64,000 bases of DNA, taken from assembly GCA_948474755.1 (NCBI GenBank), contig CAOLHI010000424.1:62001-126000 (forward strand), read 5' to 3'. Every line of letters begins with the position of its first letter. Position 1 is the stretch's first letter. This stretch comes from Ctenosaura bakeri. Taxonomy: Eukaryota > Chordata > Lepidosauria > Squamata > Iguanidae. A program made the position numbers and the translations under genes. Under the pieces are notes generated by a model. The model made no database searches, was not told the origin of the DNA, and saw only the letters and a program-made list of their open reading frames with translations. Of this stretch, positions 32,595-44,200 are shown piece after piece.

Positions 32595-34660
32595 ATTGCA
32601 ATAGGAAATAGTTAAAATTAATGGAGCATATTTTATTTAGAGAGGAAAAGATAAGAGATTTGAAGAAGATAACCCCTTTTCATATAGGAGATTAAAAATA
32701 CAGAATAAAGACAAAAATATCAGAAAATACCAGAAGTTCTGAAGAGAGCAGCCCATAAGGTTAAGTCTGGGAGGGATGGGCAGTTTCAGGAAGCTGGCTA
32801 AGCTGCAGTGAGCAGCAAATGGCACAGTAGTTGCAAAACTGGGAGCAAGCACACGTATGACACCCTCTGCCATTTTATTACAACAAGATAAGCATAGAAG
32901 CCCCACAGCCCAGCACCCTGACAAAATTCTCAAAACAATTCTCCATCAGTTTTTGGAAATTTTTCTCACTCTTTCCCAATGAACACTCAAAACTAAATAA
33001 ACTGCAATTGGTACAGTGTCAATTACTGAACAAATAAGCAGATCACTATGATGTATCTAAGCCATGCCATTGCACTTGCTTCTCCTTTCCACATTTTATA
33101 GGTACCAAGCCCTGTGTCCTGTTCAGCTTGCTGGCACTCTGAACCCCTCTTTCTAAAGCCCATTTTTGGTGCCAGGTGGCCTACTGTATTTATGACATGA
33201 TGAGGATTCCACGTATGGTTGAGCATTAGTAAGCAGGTCACATGGAAAAGGCTGAAAAGAAGATCGAAATGGGATGAAGGGAGATGCTTATTCAAGAGAA
33301 AAATTGCCTTCCACTGAGCATCTTGCAGCTGTATTGGAATTACACAAGGGAATTTGAATGTAGGCCCTGGATCATGAATCTGGGGCAGTTCTATGAAATC
33401 TTGCCTTCCTTGTGGGGATATAAGATGTCTTCATCCTTTGGTGATAATGAGGCTAATTTCCTCTTATTCTATCTGACACTATTCTTCTTGGTACTGTTTG
33501 GCATGAAGGTGTCTAGGTCATGGTTAGAGTTATGTGCTCCTCAAGCCAGAAAGCATTGGGAAACCACTGGCAAAACAAAGAAAGACAGGATCTCTTCCAC
33601 TTTTTTGGATGACATTTTATGTGTTCTTCACATAAGTAGTGTGTTATGCAAAAGGAATGGCATTATCTCCCAATTTCCGGCAGCAGGAGACAACTCTGGC
33701 AAAAGAACATAGCATTTTTTAGCTCCCAGTCTGCAGTCATCCAGTCTGTCCATGGGAAAATGTGACTCTTCCTCCAGATATTGCTTTTATTTTAAATATT
33801 TCATTTCAGTATAAGATAGTGCCTCCTCTCCATATCATGTACCATGTATTTAAATATGGGCAATGGTCTTGAGTCCTCTCCCACAACAAAGGGCAAAAGG
33901 CCTCTTTAAAGGAGTGCAAGACAGGGTGTGTAGCACAGGAAGCTCTGTTCTCCTAAAGAGAAAAATCACCAGGGAGCTCAAGAAGCACAACTGGATGGCC
34001 ATTGCCGCTGCCCTCCATTATCTTACACCTATTGGGAAATATGAGAGATTTGTAGAGATTTGTGGCAGAGTTTGTAAATGCACTAGGCAAAAGTTGAACA
34101 GTTCACCTGCCTGCTCCTCCCTACACACAAAATCTAGTAGAGGAAGAATTCAAACTTAGTCATCTTCATAAGGTATATAAAAGTAGTTTAACTAATGAAT
34201 ACTTGTGCATAGTCAATACAGGTTCATCTTGAGGAAAGTAAAAATGGGAATGCACTACCTTCTATCTGGAGAATTGGAGCATTTCACCTAGAGAGAGCTC
34301 TCAGAACACATGCTTCATGGATGGCAGGCAGGGAGAGAAAGAGGTGTGAGAGCAAATGAGACTAGAGAAAAAAGGAATGCTTACGTGATGCAGGAAGAGA
34401 ATGGGTGTGAAAAAACACACAAATCAAGAGGAAGTAACCATAGACATTCTGTACTCCTAGAGAGTAACATGCAATCTAATTGCCAGTGATAGGCATGCAA
34501 AGGTTGTAATCTCCAACAACAGCTGAGGCAGTAGACATCCTCAGCCTAATGATAGGGCCAACCTTGATTGTTTGGGGCCGTAGAAAACTGGACAACAGAT
34601 ATACTCTCCCTCTCCCTCTCCCTTCATATCTATCTAATCTACCTACCTACCTACTTGAGA
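32595..34660. other. Intergenic sequence, no gene supported
   Basis: Several open frames occur (the longest 33284-33712, +), but none has a recognisable domain or splice-bounded exon. A (CTCTCC)n/(CTAC)n-like low-complexity patch lies at 34601-34655. Confidence 0.4.
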
Positions 34661-34857
34661 TCCAGTGTGACATTGTGTTAGATTCAGATTCTGGGAGACC
34701 AGGATCTGAATCCTCATTTGTGCAATTCACACTGTGTCAGTCTCAAAGGAAGGCAATGACAAACCACCTCTGAACAAATCTTTCTGAGAAAACTCTATGA
34801 TAGGATCAACTTAGGATGGTCATCAGTCAGAAAGGACTTGAAGGCACACAACAAATA
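34661..34857 (+). repeat. SINE, plus strand (diverged copy)
   Basis: It shares CCACCTCTGAACAAATCTTTC, then AAAACTCTATGATAGG and the tail GACTTGAAGGCACACAACAA, with the SINE at 385-618. The head is diverged. Confidence 0.65.
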
Positions 34858-34858
34858 C

Positions 34859-35362
34859 ATAGACAGTCAACCCACATTTGCAGGTTTGACTTTCATGGAT
34901 TTGATTATTTCTGAGTTTCTTCAACCCCTGAATCCCCATCACCACCTCAGGTGCTTTTTTCCTAGGGAAACCTTCCCTTTCTGCAACTCCAATCAGGTTG
35001 TGCAGGCCTTTAAAAACCAGCCTTTGGTCGTCCTCCTCCCTCTTCCTCCTCCATCAGCCACTGCCTGCCAGCTAAGGATGCCCTGCAGCCCAACTTCTCT
35101 GCACTGTTTATCCTCTCCCGATGCCACCCACACCCAAAGAAGGAGATAGGCAGGATAGAGGAGGTATAAGGTCACCATGCCAACCCACCCCTCTATTCTC
35201 TCTCCTTTCCCTGACCTGGTTTGGACCCTGGGTGCCTGTTTTCTCCACTGTGCCTTTGCCCCCTTCCCACAGACCCACACACTCATTTGGATATTTGTGA
35301 TTGTTCCACTTTTGCAAGCGTCCTGCACCACTAACCCTAGTGAATGTGGAGGGCCAACTATA
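34859..35362 (+). mobile_element. Tc1/mariner-like MITE, uninterrupted copy
   Basis: The left end GACAGTCAACCCACATTTGC and the right end GAATGTGGAGGGCCAACTATA are inverted repeats of each other. The body matches the split copy at 23103-23527 plus 32527-32594. TA bases flank it. Open frames inside have no transposase motif. Confidence 0.7.
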
Positions 35363-35829
35363 TATTATAAACAGCATTTCCCATCTGTACACATACCAGG
35401 AGACAGAAAAATTGCCTTTGTCAAGATCACAGGTTGCTGCTGTATTCCAGATCAGACCATTCAGTTGGCTAGCTCTAGCTCTAGTCTGACTGGCACTGGC
35501 TGCCCAGTATTTTCCAGCTCTCCTACCCATGATCTTTTTAGCATGGATTGAATCATGGTCTAGTTACATGCAAGTATGTGATCTTTCATTACAGTATAGT
35601 CCTGCCCATCATACATATGGCATTATGGTCTCTGTCAGATAGCAGGTATTGGTGACAGTGTGGCCCCCTCAGACAGCAGAATGCAAATTGGCAAGATAGT
35701 TTCACAAGGGGGATGGGGTATCTTTAAAAATGAGATTTTTAAAAACTCTAGCCTGGTAAAATAGCCTCAAAGGTTTTTATGTGTGGTTTGTGCACGGGAA
35801 ATACTTAGTGTGATAGTGACTGCATTGCT
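35363..35829. other. Sequence with nothing recognised
   Basis: No exon or repeat identified between the MITE and the end of the DIRS-type element. Confidence 0.35.
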
Positions 35830-36655
35830 AAATTCTGTTTGCTGCCCACATCCCGAAATAAAGAGACCACACGTCAGGACTTGGGATGAACTATGGGCAA
35901 TTTATTATTTATGGTCCATTTAGACATGAACTTGAACTTGACCTTGGACATGACATTGAACTTGCCATTGACATTGAACTTCACCTCACCAGGAGGGCTG
36001 CATGATAGCAAAATACTTGATACCAAGGGCAAACCCCTGATCCTGGGTTGCCACCTTGGTGACCACCTTTGGAAGGTGTGCCCCACGAAGCCCACCACCT
36101 GCCACAGAGCCCAGAAGTGAAGGCATAAAATATGTGGGCCTGCCCCAAGGATGCCCTCCTTCTTCACCCCTCACCCCTGCCTGACGACCAGGAGAGTGAG
36201 CTCCAGAGGCATATCCTACACCCCCTTGTGCCAAGGGTATACACCGATGCCTTAATGCCCCCCCTTCACCGCCATGTACAAGGACAAACATCTGCTTAGT
36301 CCTTGGACTCCCCACTGACCACCAGGATGTTAATCAGGCTGATCTGCAAGCTTCCAAGAAAAAGTTCAAGCCCATCTGGTGAAAGGTGAACCCCATCTGC
36401 CCTGTGTAGCTCATGTTGGTGCCATGTTACGTTACAATGGCAGATGTATATGCCCAAGCCCCATCGTAGAGCATTGCAAATCTCAAGGTTGGCTTGTTGT
36501 TGAGCACCTTTGATTTGTCGGGTGTTGCCCCTCCAGCGCACACCTTCTTGGGGATCATTGCTGACTGCATGATGCTATACCCAGGCTACGTGGCTTGAAT
36601 AATCCACATGTCATGAATAGCTGCCCAACAGCAAGCCTAGTTCATTACAACTGAG
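35830..36655 (-). mobile_element. DIRS/Ngaro-type retrotransposon copy A: 3' end with SGNH-hydrolase remnant
   Basis: The terminal sequence (GGGCAATTTATTA and TGCTGCCCAC region) matches, in reverse orientation, 45240-45345 in copy B. The minus-strand frame 36296-36541 keeps the last SGNH-hydrolase block, HRADGVHLSPDGLELFL, with the Asp/His pair; this part is absent from copy B. Ngaro-type tyrosine-recombinase retrotransposons are known to carry an SGNH-hydrolase domain. Several stops interrupt it. An L2 insertion separates it from its RNase H part. Confidence 0.6.
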
Positions 36656-36659
36656 GTAG

Positions 36660-36660
<1 letters not shown>

Positions 36661-36719
<59 letters not shown>
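36661..36719. repeat. (TAA)n microsatellite, about 20 units
   Basis: A pure TAA run forms the 3' tail of the antisense L2 to its right. Such trinucleotide tails are typical of L2-type LINEs. Confidence 0.9.
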
Positions 36720-37795
36720 TCCCGCCTCTCCCGACGGATCGAGGCAGTACTACCACAATACATCAATACATTAAAAGCAATTAAAACATAGCCCATCCTC
36801 CCCACCCACCAACCCATCTAAAAAACCCCTAAAACACATTAACTATTAAGAACAAGAGGACAGTTGGTGGGAGGCGGTGGAGTACTAGTCTGGAAAGGCC
36901 TGTTGGAAGAGAACAGCGGTCAAGACTGGTAATATACCGGGTCTCTTCCGGCAGGCCATTCCATAACTTGGGAGCGATAGAAGAGAAGGTCCTCTGGGTA
37001 ACCGCAGCCAACCTAGTTTTGACTGGCTGCAGTAAATTCCTCCCAGAGGACCTTAATGTGTGGGGCGGATTATATGGGAGAAGGTGACCCCGCAGGTAGG
37101 CTGGCCCCAAGCCATAAAGGGCTGTAAATAACCAACACCTTGTACTGTGCCTGGAAACTAATAGGCAGCCAATGTAAAGACTTCAGAATTGGTGTTATAT
37201 GGTCAGTTTTAGATCTTCTGGTGACCAACTTGGCTGCCATATTCTGAACTAAATGAAGTTTCTGGACTAAGCACATGGGTAGCCCTATGTAGACTGCATT
37301 GCAGAAGTCAAGCTGTGAAGTTACTAGTGCATGCACCACTGTTTTGACGTGTTCCAGGTCCAGGAAGGGGTGCAGCTGGCGTATCAGCTGAAGCTGATAG
37401 GAGGCACTCCTGGCCACCGCATCTATTTGAGCTGTCATCTGAAGTGGCAAATCCAGGAGCACCCCCAAGCTGTGGACACAGTTTTTCAGGGGAAGTGTGA
37501 CCCCAACTAGAACTGGTTGACAAACCTCCATACCTGGGCTAGGGCCCTTAACAGCGAGTACCTCCATCTCATCTGGATTCAGCTTCAGTCTGTTTTTCCT
37601 CATCCAGTCCATTACTGCTTCAAGGCATTCGTTTAGAGGCAAGATGCCATCCTTAGTTGATGCTATTATCTGAGGCATGGAGAGATATATCTGGGTGTCA
37701 TCAGCATACTGATAGCAACCTGCTCCATGCCTCCTGATGATCTCTCCCAGCAGTTTCATGTAGATGTTAAATAGCATTGGGGACGGGACGGCGCC
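36720..37795 (-). mobile_element. L2 LINE, minus strand, 3' half with reverse transcriptase remains
   Basis: The minus-strand frame 37070-37777 encodes an L2-type RT from the catalytic box YADDTQIYLS (aspartates intact). It continues through CLEAVMDWMRKNRLKLNPDE, SLGVLLD and LVTSQLDFCNAVYIGLP to LHWLPISFQAQYKVLV, giving the conserved order of L2 domains. The 3' region ends with CCGCCTCTCCCGACGG and the TAA tail. It is 5'-truncated at about 37795, where it meets the DIRS-type element. Confidence 0.85.
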
Positions 37796-37799
37796 CTGA

Positions 37800-38080
37800 C
37801 AGAAACATCAGGTGGAGACCCATGGCATTCCCAGGACTTGCCTATCAGCAAGCTGAGGTCAGTGCCACCAAGGTACATGGCCAAGTAAGGTGGAGGTCAT
37901 GGCGCTCCCAGGCCTTGCCTATCTGCAAGCTGAGGTCATTACCAGCAAGGTGCATGGCCCAACAACATCAGGTAGAGGCCAACGGATCTAGGTCACTACT
38001 ACCAAGGTAAATGACCAAAATGTCAAGTGGGGGCCCACAGCACACCAGCCACCCCATTGGGAGCCTAGATCATGACCTTG
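37800..38080. repeat. Degenerate minisatellite, about 80-bp units
   Basis: Three to four partial copies of a unit containing CATCAGGTGGAGRCC, CCCAGGMCTTGCCTATC, GCAAGCTGAGGTCA and CCAAGGTRCATGGCC. The first two copies (about 37806-37965) are the best preserved. It lies inside the remains of DIRS copy A. Confidence 0.6.
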
Positions 38081-38800
38081 CAAGAAATCATGTGCCCACC
38101 AAGAAATTTTGATATGGCAAGACTCAGGACCGGCTGCCTACCACACAGCACCTAGAATTCAACAAGGAGGCAGAGGAAAGAAGACAAAGTTAGTTGGCCT
38201 AATGGCCCCCAGCCTTGATAGGACATGTGGAGGGCTTCTTGAAGTGGAGGGCTACGAATGCTGATAAGTGAAAGGCCTCTAAACTGAAATTCCAGTTATT
38301 TGAGTAGTAAAACCCATAGCAGAAGCAATAGAGACAGCTCCAGTAAGAATAAGCCAGCAACAGATTCAGGTCCATGCTGGCATTGTAAGGCATGGCCCAG
38401 TGAGCTGCACTGGATAATTAATACGTGAGAAGACCCGTGCCCTCCGACAAGTGTAACATGACTCACTGAAAATCTCCCTGACAAGAAAACTCCATGAGGT
38501 GAGCAACCTGACCTCAGGCCAGATTGAGTTGTAATAAACTTGATCTTTCACTATCCTGTGATAACAAGGTTGCTTAAGGTGGCCTGGTTCAATTAGTTTT
38601 GGGGGTAACAATGTGCAGAACCAGAAACTTACAAAAGGTTACTTCCTTATGCTGAAAGTTGAAATGAACAAAAGCCTTTGGAGATAAGACAATCAAGGCC
38701 ATGCCCATAGACAAGCAGCCAACTAACCGACTGAAGATAAATTGCCCAGATGGCCTAAAAGGTTTCAAACAACTGGGGTCTCTCACAGCTTGCAAAAGTG
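38081..38800 (-). mobile_element. DIRS/Ngaro-type copy A: RNase H-region remnant
   Basis: The minus-strand frame 38589-38795 (RPSGQFIFSRLV...FNFQHKEVTF) resembles the segment after the RT of DIRS-type elements, where polar and aromatic spacing is conserved before the RNase H domain. The downstream sequence is too decayed to read reliably. Its position, continuous with the SGNH part across the L2 insertion, supports the assignment. Confidence 0.4.
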
Positions 38801-39050
38801 CCTCTATCCCAGGGCAGAGATGTATAAGCTACTATTATAGGCCTAGGGTGAAGCTAACACCAATATTGTAACAGGATTTACGAGCCACCAGTACACTATC
38901 AAAAAGTGCAACCTTACCCTAGGTAGAGTGAAGCTTTATGCCCTTGAAGGAACAACTGTACAACTTGCTTGGTGCCACATCTGATTGATAATTATAGGCT
39001 CCCTCCATATGCTTATTTGTCCAAATCTGCCTAGGAAGGAGTGTCTAACT
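38801..39050. other. Boundary sequence, nothing recognised
   Basis: Possibly a further decayed part of DIRS copy A. No motif supports it. Confidence 0.25.
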
Positions 39051-40060
39051 CTGCACAAGAAGCATAGATGGAATTCGTCCTACACCGCCTGAGTAACGCG
39101 AGTGGTGGAGGGGGACGGCATTTGCCGCCCTCCCACAAGAAGAGATCGTGCTGCTGGGGCCGACGGGAGGAGGCGGGGGCTGAGCTTAGTATTTAGGGCT
39201 GCCCCGCCTCTCTCTCGGCCTCTCTTTGGATTCAGGCGAAGGAGGAGGAGGACGTTTGTTTTTGTTGTTGGCGCCACGTGGAGCCTTGGAGGCCTGGTGG
39301 CCCATTCCTCCTCCTTCTTCGCCAGGACCCAGAGTCGGCTGGCCGGTCTTCTCGTATCGGTGGCTGGCGGACTCATCGCGGGAGCGACGAAGGGCGACTC
39401 TTCGACTAGTCTTCGCGGCGCTTCCTTGCAGCTCTACAACGGTCCCGAAGGCCCCTCCGGGGGCAAGGAGGAACCAGCGGCCGCCTTAGCGGCCGCTTGG
39501 GTAGGGCCTCGGCTGCTCAGTGTGGCCGCGGCGGCGGGAGAACAAGCGGAGAGGGCGGGGGCGGTAGCGAAGGGGGAGCATCTCCTGCGGCTTTTGCGCC
39601 GCCGACACGCGCCCCGGGGAGGTGAGTAGGGGTGGTCCGGCGGCTTTCTCTCTCGGCCCCCTAGGCCTGCGGCGGTGGATCCGCCCCCTCACGGGGAGCC
39701 CGCTGTGGCGGGCGCGGGGGATTTTGGCATCGGCCTCCCCCCTCGGCGGCGGCGGCCCCCTCCTCGGCATCAGCTGCCCTTCCCGTCGGGGTGGGGAGCC
39801 GGCGGATCCGTTCTCCCCCCCATGGGAACGCGGGGGAGCCCACTGTGGCAGGCGCGGGGGATTTTGACACGGGGCGGCGGCCCTTCCCGTCGGGGCGGGG
39901 AGGCGCCAGATCTATTCCCCCCCGCGGGAACGCGGGGGGAGCCCGCTGTGGAGGGCGCGGGGGGTTTTGGCATCGGCCGCCCCCTCCTCGGCGGCGGCTG
40001 CCCTTCCCGTCAGGGCGGGGAGGCGGCGGACCCGTTTCTCCCGCCTGAGAAGAATTCAGA
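39051..40060. other. CpG-rich region with a possible splice donor
   Basis: Base composition changes sharply from AT-rich to CpG-rich at about 39060 and back at about 40055. The left 560 bp is complex sequence ending in a consensus-like donor, GGGGAG/GTGAGTAGG (39622). The right part is a GC-rich minisatellite. CpG density this high in a methylated vertebrate genome suggests either an unmethylated promoter or a recent GC-rich repeat. A plus-strand frame (39102-39629) is Arg/Ala/Gly-rich with no known domain, and I do not call it a gene. Confidence 0.5.
39670..40050. repeat. GC-rich minisatellite, about 3 units
   Basis: The blocks GGGAGCCCGCTGTGG, GGCGCGGGGGATTTTG, GCCCTTCCCGTCGGGG and CGGGGAGGCG recur in order at about 39695, 39835 and 39940, each with CCCCCC-GGGAACGCGGGG spacers. 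Unit length varies between roughly 105 and 140 bp. Confidence 0.7.
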
Positions 40061-40770
40061 CTTGATTTGTCTCTAAGACAAATTTGCCTTTTCAGCTATC
40101 CATGATATTCATAGAACACTTTTCAAGCACCAGATTTTAAATTAGATTAAATTAGTTGATTAGTCAGAGATTCTTGCAACCTATTTAAAAGGGAATGACT
40201 TCAACATGAGTCAGTCAACCAGAAAAAGGTCAGTTTGGGGGACCTAGAGGTGATGAGGCTGCAAAACAGCTATGGAGGGCTATACTCAGCCTCCAAGCTG
40301 TACCTTGCCCATCTCTGAGCTATACACGTGTATGCAAACATTTCCTTTTTAATGCTTATGGAAGCACCGTCTTAGAAGATGCATACTTCCTTGTCAATCA
40401 TACAGTAACAAGGGAGGAGGGAATTAGGTTTGCCAGATCTCAGAGCCTAGCTGTGAGTCTCCAGTTTTCATGAGACATACATTCTCTGTTTTTGGTGGGC
40501 TCAGATCCAGGCAAGAAGAAAGAGTTGTCTGTACACCTCGAGCATAGCCGTGCTAGCAGCAGCCGGCTGCAAGGCTTGATTTACTTGTTGCTGCAATTTG
40601 CAAACACCCTCCAGGCAGTCCATTTCCCCCCCTTAATCCGCTTCCTCCTTTCCTCCCATTTGTGGTGCCAGGGCTCACCCTCCACTCTGCTCTGCCTCCA
40701 CTTTCTGGCTAGACGCAAGTGGGGTAGATTTAATGTTGCTTATCCTGTTTCTCTAAGTAGGTGAGAAAGA
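40061..40770. other. Between the two CpG-rich stretches, nothing recognised
   Basis: Ordinary composition, no mobile element identified. A short frame at 40492-40764 ends near a GGTGAGAAAG donor-like site, but no acceptor-bounded exon is convincing. Confidence 0.3.
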
Positions 40771-41440
40771 ATAATCCCCTTAATTCACCTCTCATGAGGC
40801 GGGTGGCGTCTTCCCGCACACCGGGCGGCCTTTGGATCGGCAGGAAGGGGGGCTTCAATGTGTCCATTCTAGTAAGGAGCGGGCCTGCAGTTTTATCCCT
40901 CGGGCCCCGCCGTGCGGCCTAACTTTCTGCATGGGGCTTTACGCCCTGGGCTGGTCATGGTGTAGTCGGCTTTTAAAAGACCAGCTGGCCCGGGCACATT
41001 GGGGGCGAACGCTGGGCTCAGCTTTCAGCCTGCGGCTTGCTTTCCATCTGCGGCGGCAAGCGTGAGACACGGTGGGAGGAATAACACCGCTTGATTTTAC
41101 TACACTTTACTCTGCGTGTGTGTGCCCTCTAGTTTCACGGGACGCACGACAACTCCATGAATTTTCAGGGGATTTTCTGGGGCTGGGAGTTTTGGGAGGG
41201 TTTTGGCAGTCCCTTCCTCGGAGAGGCAGCCCGCAGCTTCGGCTGTTTGCTGCGGCCTGCAATCCAGGAACTGACCGGAGCTGGGCCTGCTTGGCTACCA
41301 GAGCCAGATGGGATTTGGTGCCTTAGAGGGTATTTGGGCCCTGGCACCAGCAGGGTGCAGAAAGCTGGATGTTTGACTACATTCGTAAGACAAGGGTTAA
41401 AATTCCCTGTGCAGCCAGGTGCACACACAGACTGCTAATG
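40771..41440. other. Second GC/CpG-rich stretch, unidentified
   Basis: CpG-rich complex sequence (for example GGGCCCCGCCGTGCGGCC near 40902) without tandem structure. Frames are short and broken on both strands. It could be part of an unrecognised element or the second half of a CpG-island promoter. Confidence 0.4.
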
Positions 41441-42690
41441 CACTGGGTGTGACTGTTGATTCTATGACGCTTATCTACTAGGCTCTTCTAATGGCACAGC
41501 TGGTATTTTTGTGAGGCAGCTGGTTGCAGAAGCCAAATGAGCTCATCAGGAGTCACCCAAAAAGACTCTGTGTGAAGAAAGGATTCCCAGAGTGGTTTTA
41601 CACTGGAGGTCCATTCTCATCTGCAGAGGACTGCAAATATGAATAAAGGAAGGGTAGTGCCCAATTCATAATTGTACAGCTGGGCAAGAAAGATAACAAA
41701 CTGTGGGAAATGTACAGTGCTAAGGCCCTCAAGATCTGCACCCCCTACCAAGCACAGCTTTAGCCTGTCCTCCAGTGAACCTTACATAAACTTTGGCCCC
41801 ATTTGCCCAGAGCAATAAGTCAAGATTCTTTTTGCAACAAAATTATAGCACTGTGACTTTACTTTAGTGGCCACGGCAGCTTCCTATGGAATCCTGGAGT
41901 CTGTAGTTTGCGGGGACACTACAGTTCTCTGGCAAAGAATTCTAAGTACACCTCCTTACACTGATAATCCTAGGGTTATGCAGGCAGCTAAAATGGAATT
42001 ATAATGACATAACTGTATAATGTGAAAGAGCCCTGGAGAAGATTCTACTTTATCGTAACATTGCTCCTCCCAACTAGTGTACCTACTAAACAAAATCAGG
42101 AATGTTTGTCCAGCGTGAAACTGTCCCAGCCCTAATTCAGGCAGCAGTCCTTCTTTTCCTTGATCCTGAGTATGTCTGCAGCTAGCTCATGGGGAGGGAC
42201 AGAAATGCTGGAGGTTTGAATCACAGCACTTCCCTATTTTGCTGAGTAGCCTCTGATGGGTCAACTAGGCTTGAGTAAAAGCTCCAGGGCTGCAGCCTGA
42301 GAGGCAATCACAATAGAAACGGGATATGCTTACACTTCATTACAATTGCAAATTCTCGCTCAGGTCTTCATGCTCCTTCCTTACCATTGGAGTTTGGACT
42401 GAACATAGATTCACCGTGACATTGTTTTCAGGATAGGAACTACACGTGATAAAGTGCCCAGTCCTGCCAGTTAAGTGCATAAAGATACAAGTGTAGCCTT
42501 TGCATCTACAAGGGCTGCTTCGGTAATTACTTTTTCTTTTAATTTAATTTCATAATGCCAAGTAGGCAGTTCACATTACTCAAAAGCAGCTGTAGACAGG
42601 ATTCATTGCACAAAATGTGGGCAGAGAAACTCTGCCTTGAGAATAGAATAATTGGTCTTTCAACCTTCAGTGGCAAAGAGCTGTTTAAAA
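41441..42690. other. Intergenic sequence with one diverged MITE
   Basis: Apart from the diverged palindromic element at 41841-42034, nothing is recognised. Confidence 0.35.
41841..42034. mobile_element. Diverged palindromic MITE (family A-related)
   Basis: TATAGCACTGTGACTTTACT on the left pairs loosely with the AATGGAATTATAATGACATA region on the right. The core TATGGAATCCTGGAGTCTGTAG and the central TCTGGCAAAGAATTCT resemble the older copies at 52286 and 56321. Ends and TSD are not resolvable. Confidence 0.45.
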
Positions 42691-42697
42691 GAGGGTA

Positions 42698-42698
42698 A

Positions 42699-42788
<90 letters not shown>

Positions 42789-42790
42789 AT
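42698..42790. repeat. Self-complementary microsatellite (ATT)n-(AAT)n
   Basis: About 11 ATT units switch at about 42731 directly into about 15 AAT units, followed by poly-A and (AAAAT)n. The two arms are complementary, so the tract can fold on itself. It probably derives from LINE tails joined head to head. Confidence 0.9.
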
Positions 42791-42965
42791 AATAAAATAA
42801 AATAAAAAATAAATAAAGGGGGGAATGTGCTGAAGTCCACGAAGGAGATAGGGAGAGTAGCACTTCTTTTACTGAGTTCGCTTGGCGGAATTCACATTCC
42901 TTGCAGCACACTCACATCTCCTTATGAGAGTTAGGCGTGCCTTCAGCGCAAGAAAAATGGAGCCC

Positions 42966-43463
42966 CGACATAGCTAACTACACTTCTGGGCATCGACTTG
43001 GATACAGTCAACCAGGCCGGTAAACTGCCACCAATTAAAGTACAGGACCTTAGGTCAAGGGTGGCATCCTTCTTGGGCAGGCACAAAGCAACCCTTAGCG
43101 AACTCCAGTGGATGTGAGGGCTTCTTAATTCTGCAGGCAGGGTGATAACGCCTGGCTGGGTGTTTTTTTTTTTTTTTTTCAGGCGGCTTTGCAATGCCAC
43201 CAAGGGAGTCACTAGGCCACTCCACCGAATTGGGGGCACTAAAAGAAATGGAGTTGGACTTGGAAGTTTGGCGGGAGTTCTTAACAGACTTCAGTGGTGT
43301 TTACTTTTGGCATAAGGAGATCAGGGTCAGGGATGCATTATCCGGTTCCATTGGCTTTGTGTCCTTTTCAGAGATGGAGCGCTTCAAGGAATTGGCTCTA
43401 GCCGCTGCACCCCTCCCAGAACCGACACCCACTGGCCTGGGGAGTCTTGGCGGGGTGAGGTAA
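42966..43463 (+). pseudogene. DIRS/Ngaro RT end and RNase H-region fragment
   Basis: Reading through a stop, the plus strand gives FLGIDLDTVNQAGKLPP, VQDLRSRVASFLGRHKATL, LNSAGRVITPG and MELDLEVWREFLTDFSGVYFW. It then jumps to MERFKELALAAAPLPEPTP, a stretch that normally lies about 150 residues further on, so most of the RNase H domain is deleted. The order and spacing (FLG-LDT, then L-VI-PG, then DL-W-FL-FNG) are characteristic of DIRS-group pol. A poly-T run (43158-43180) interrupts the frame. Confidence 0.7.
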
Positions 43464-44200
43464 CGAGGATGAGAGGTAGGTCAATCGCACCCAGCATCTA
43501 GAAGAGTCACGGTAAGGCGGCCAGGGAGCTCAGCAGCCTTCGGAAGTCCAAAGGTTATGGGCCACTGGGCCACTCCCAGTAGACTGCATCTGCAATCCCG
43601 TATGGCCCTTAAGCAAGCAGGCCTCTCCCCTCATGCCACTTTAGGATCATAGAGGGGTGCGTCAAGCAACCACTTTCCGTGATAGTGGGCACCCAATTTT
43701 TCCGGGCACCCGGAGGGGTTGGGTGATGTGGGGAAAATAGCGAGTTCTTCAACATATGAGGATCTTTTGTTCCACGCGGGGGCCCTCATCGCATTTTTGG
43801 GCGCCAAGAGTAGGTGAATTGGTTGTTCGCACCAAGAGGGTCAGCTCGGGCAGGGCCCTGGTATTCCAGGACCTGTCTGGGGGGGGGATTCCTGTCTGGT
43901 CATAAGGGGATCTAGGACAGATCAGGTCAAGGGGGGCGCTGTGGTGATCTTACGGGTATGCGCTGATGCAACCTTGTGTCCTTGAAGGTGCTTAGAACTT
44001 ACACCATTAGCAAGAGAACACATGCCGGGCCTCTTTGCGGTCATGCGGACGCAACTCCTCCCGCTTCTGGACCATCACAAAGAAGGCCCGGCTACGATGG
44101 GGCATACAGGGAGTCAATTCTGGCACACACGCATTTCGCAGGGGGACAGCCTTCCCTGCAGCACAGATGGGCACGTAGGCTAACGACATCATGAGGACTG

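Noticed and set aside
33284..33712. 142-codon plus-strand open frame
   Set aside because: No recognisable domain and no splice sites at its ends. Codons run through sequence of no unusual composition. One such frame is expected by chance in 64 kb.
39102..39629. 175-codon frame in the CpG-rich region
   Set aside because: CpG-rich DNA is poor in stop codons, and several overlapping frames on both strands are equally open. The protein is a low-information Arg/Ala/Gly mixture. Reported as a CpG-rich region instead.
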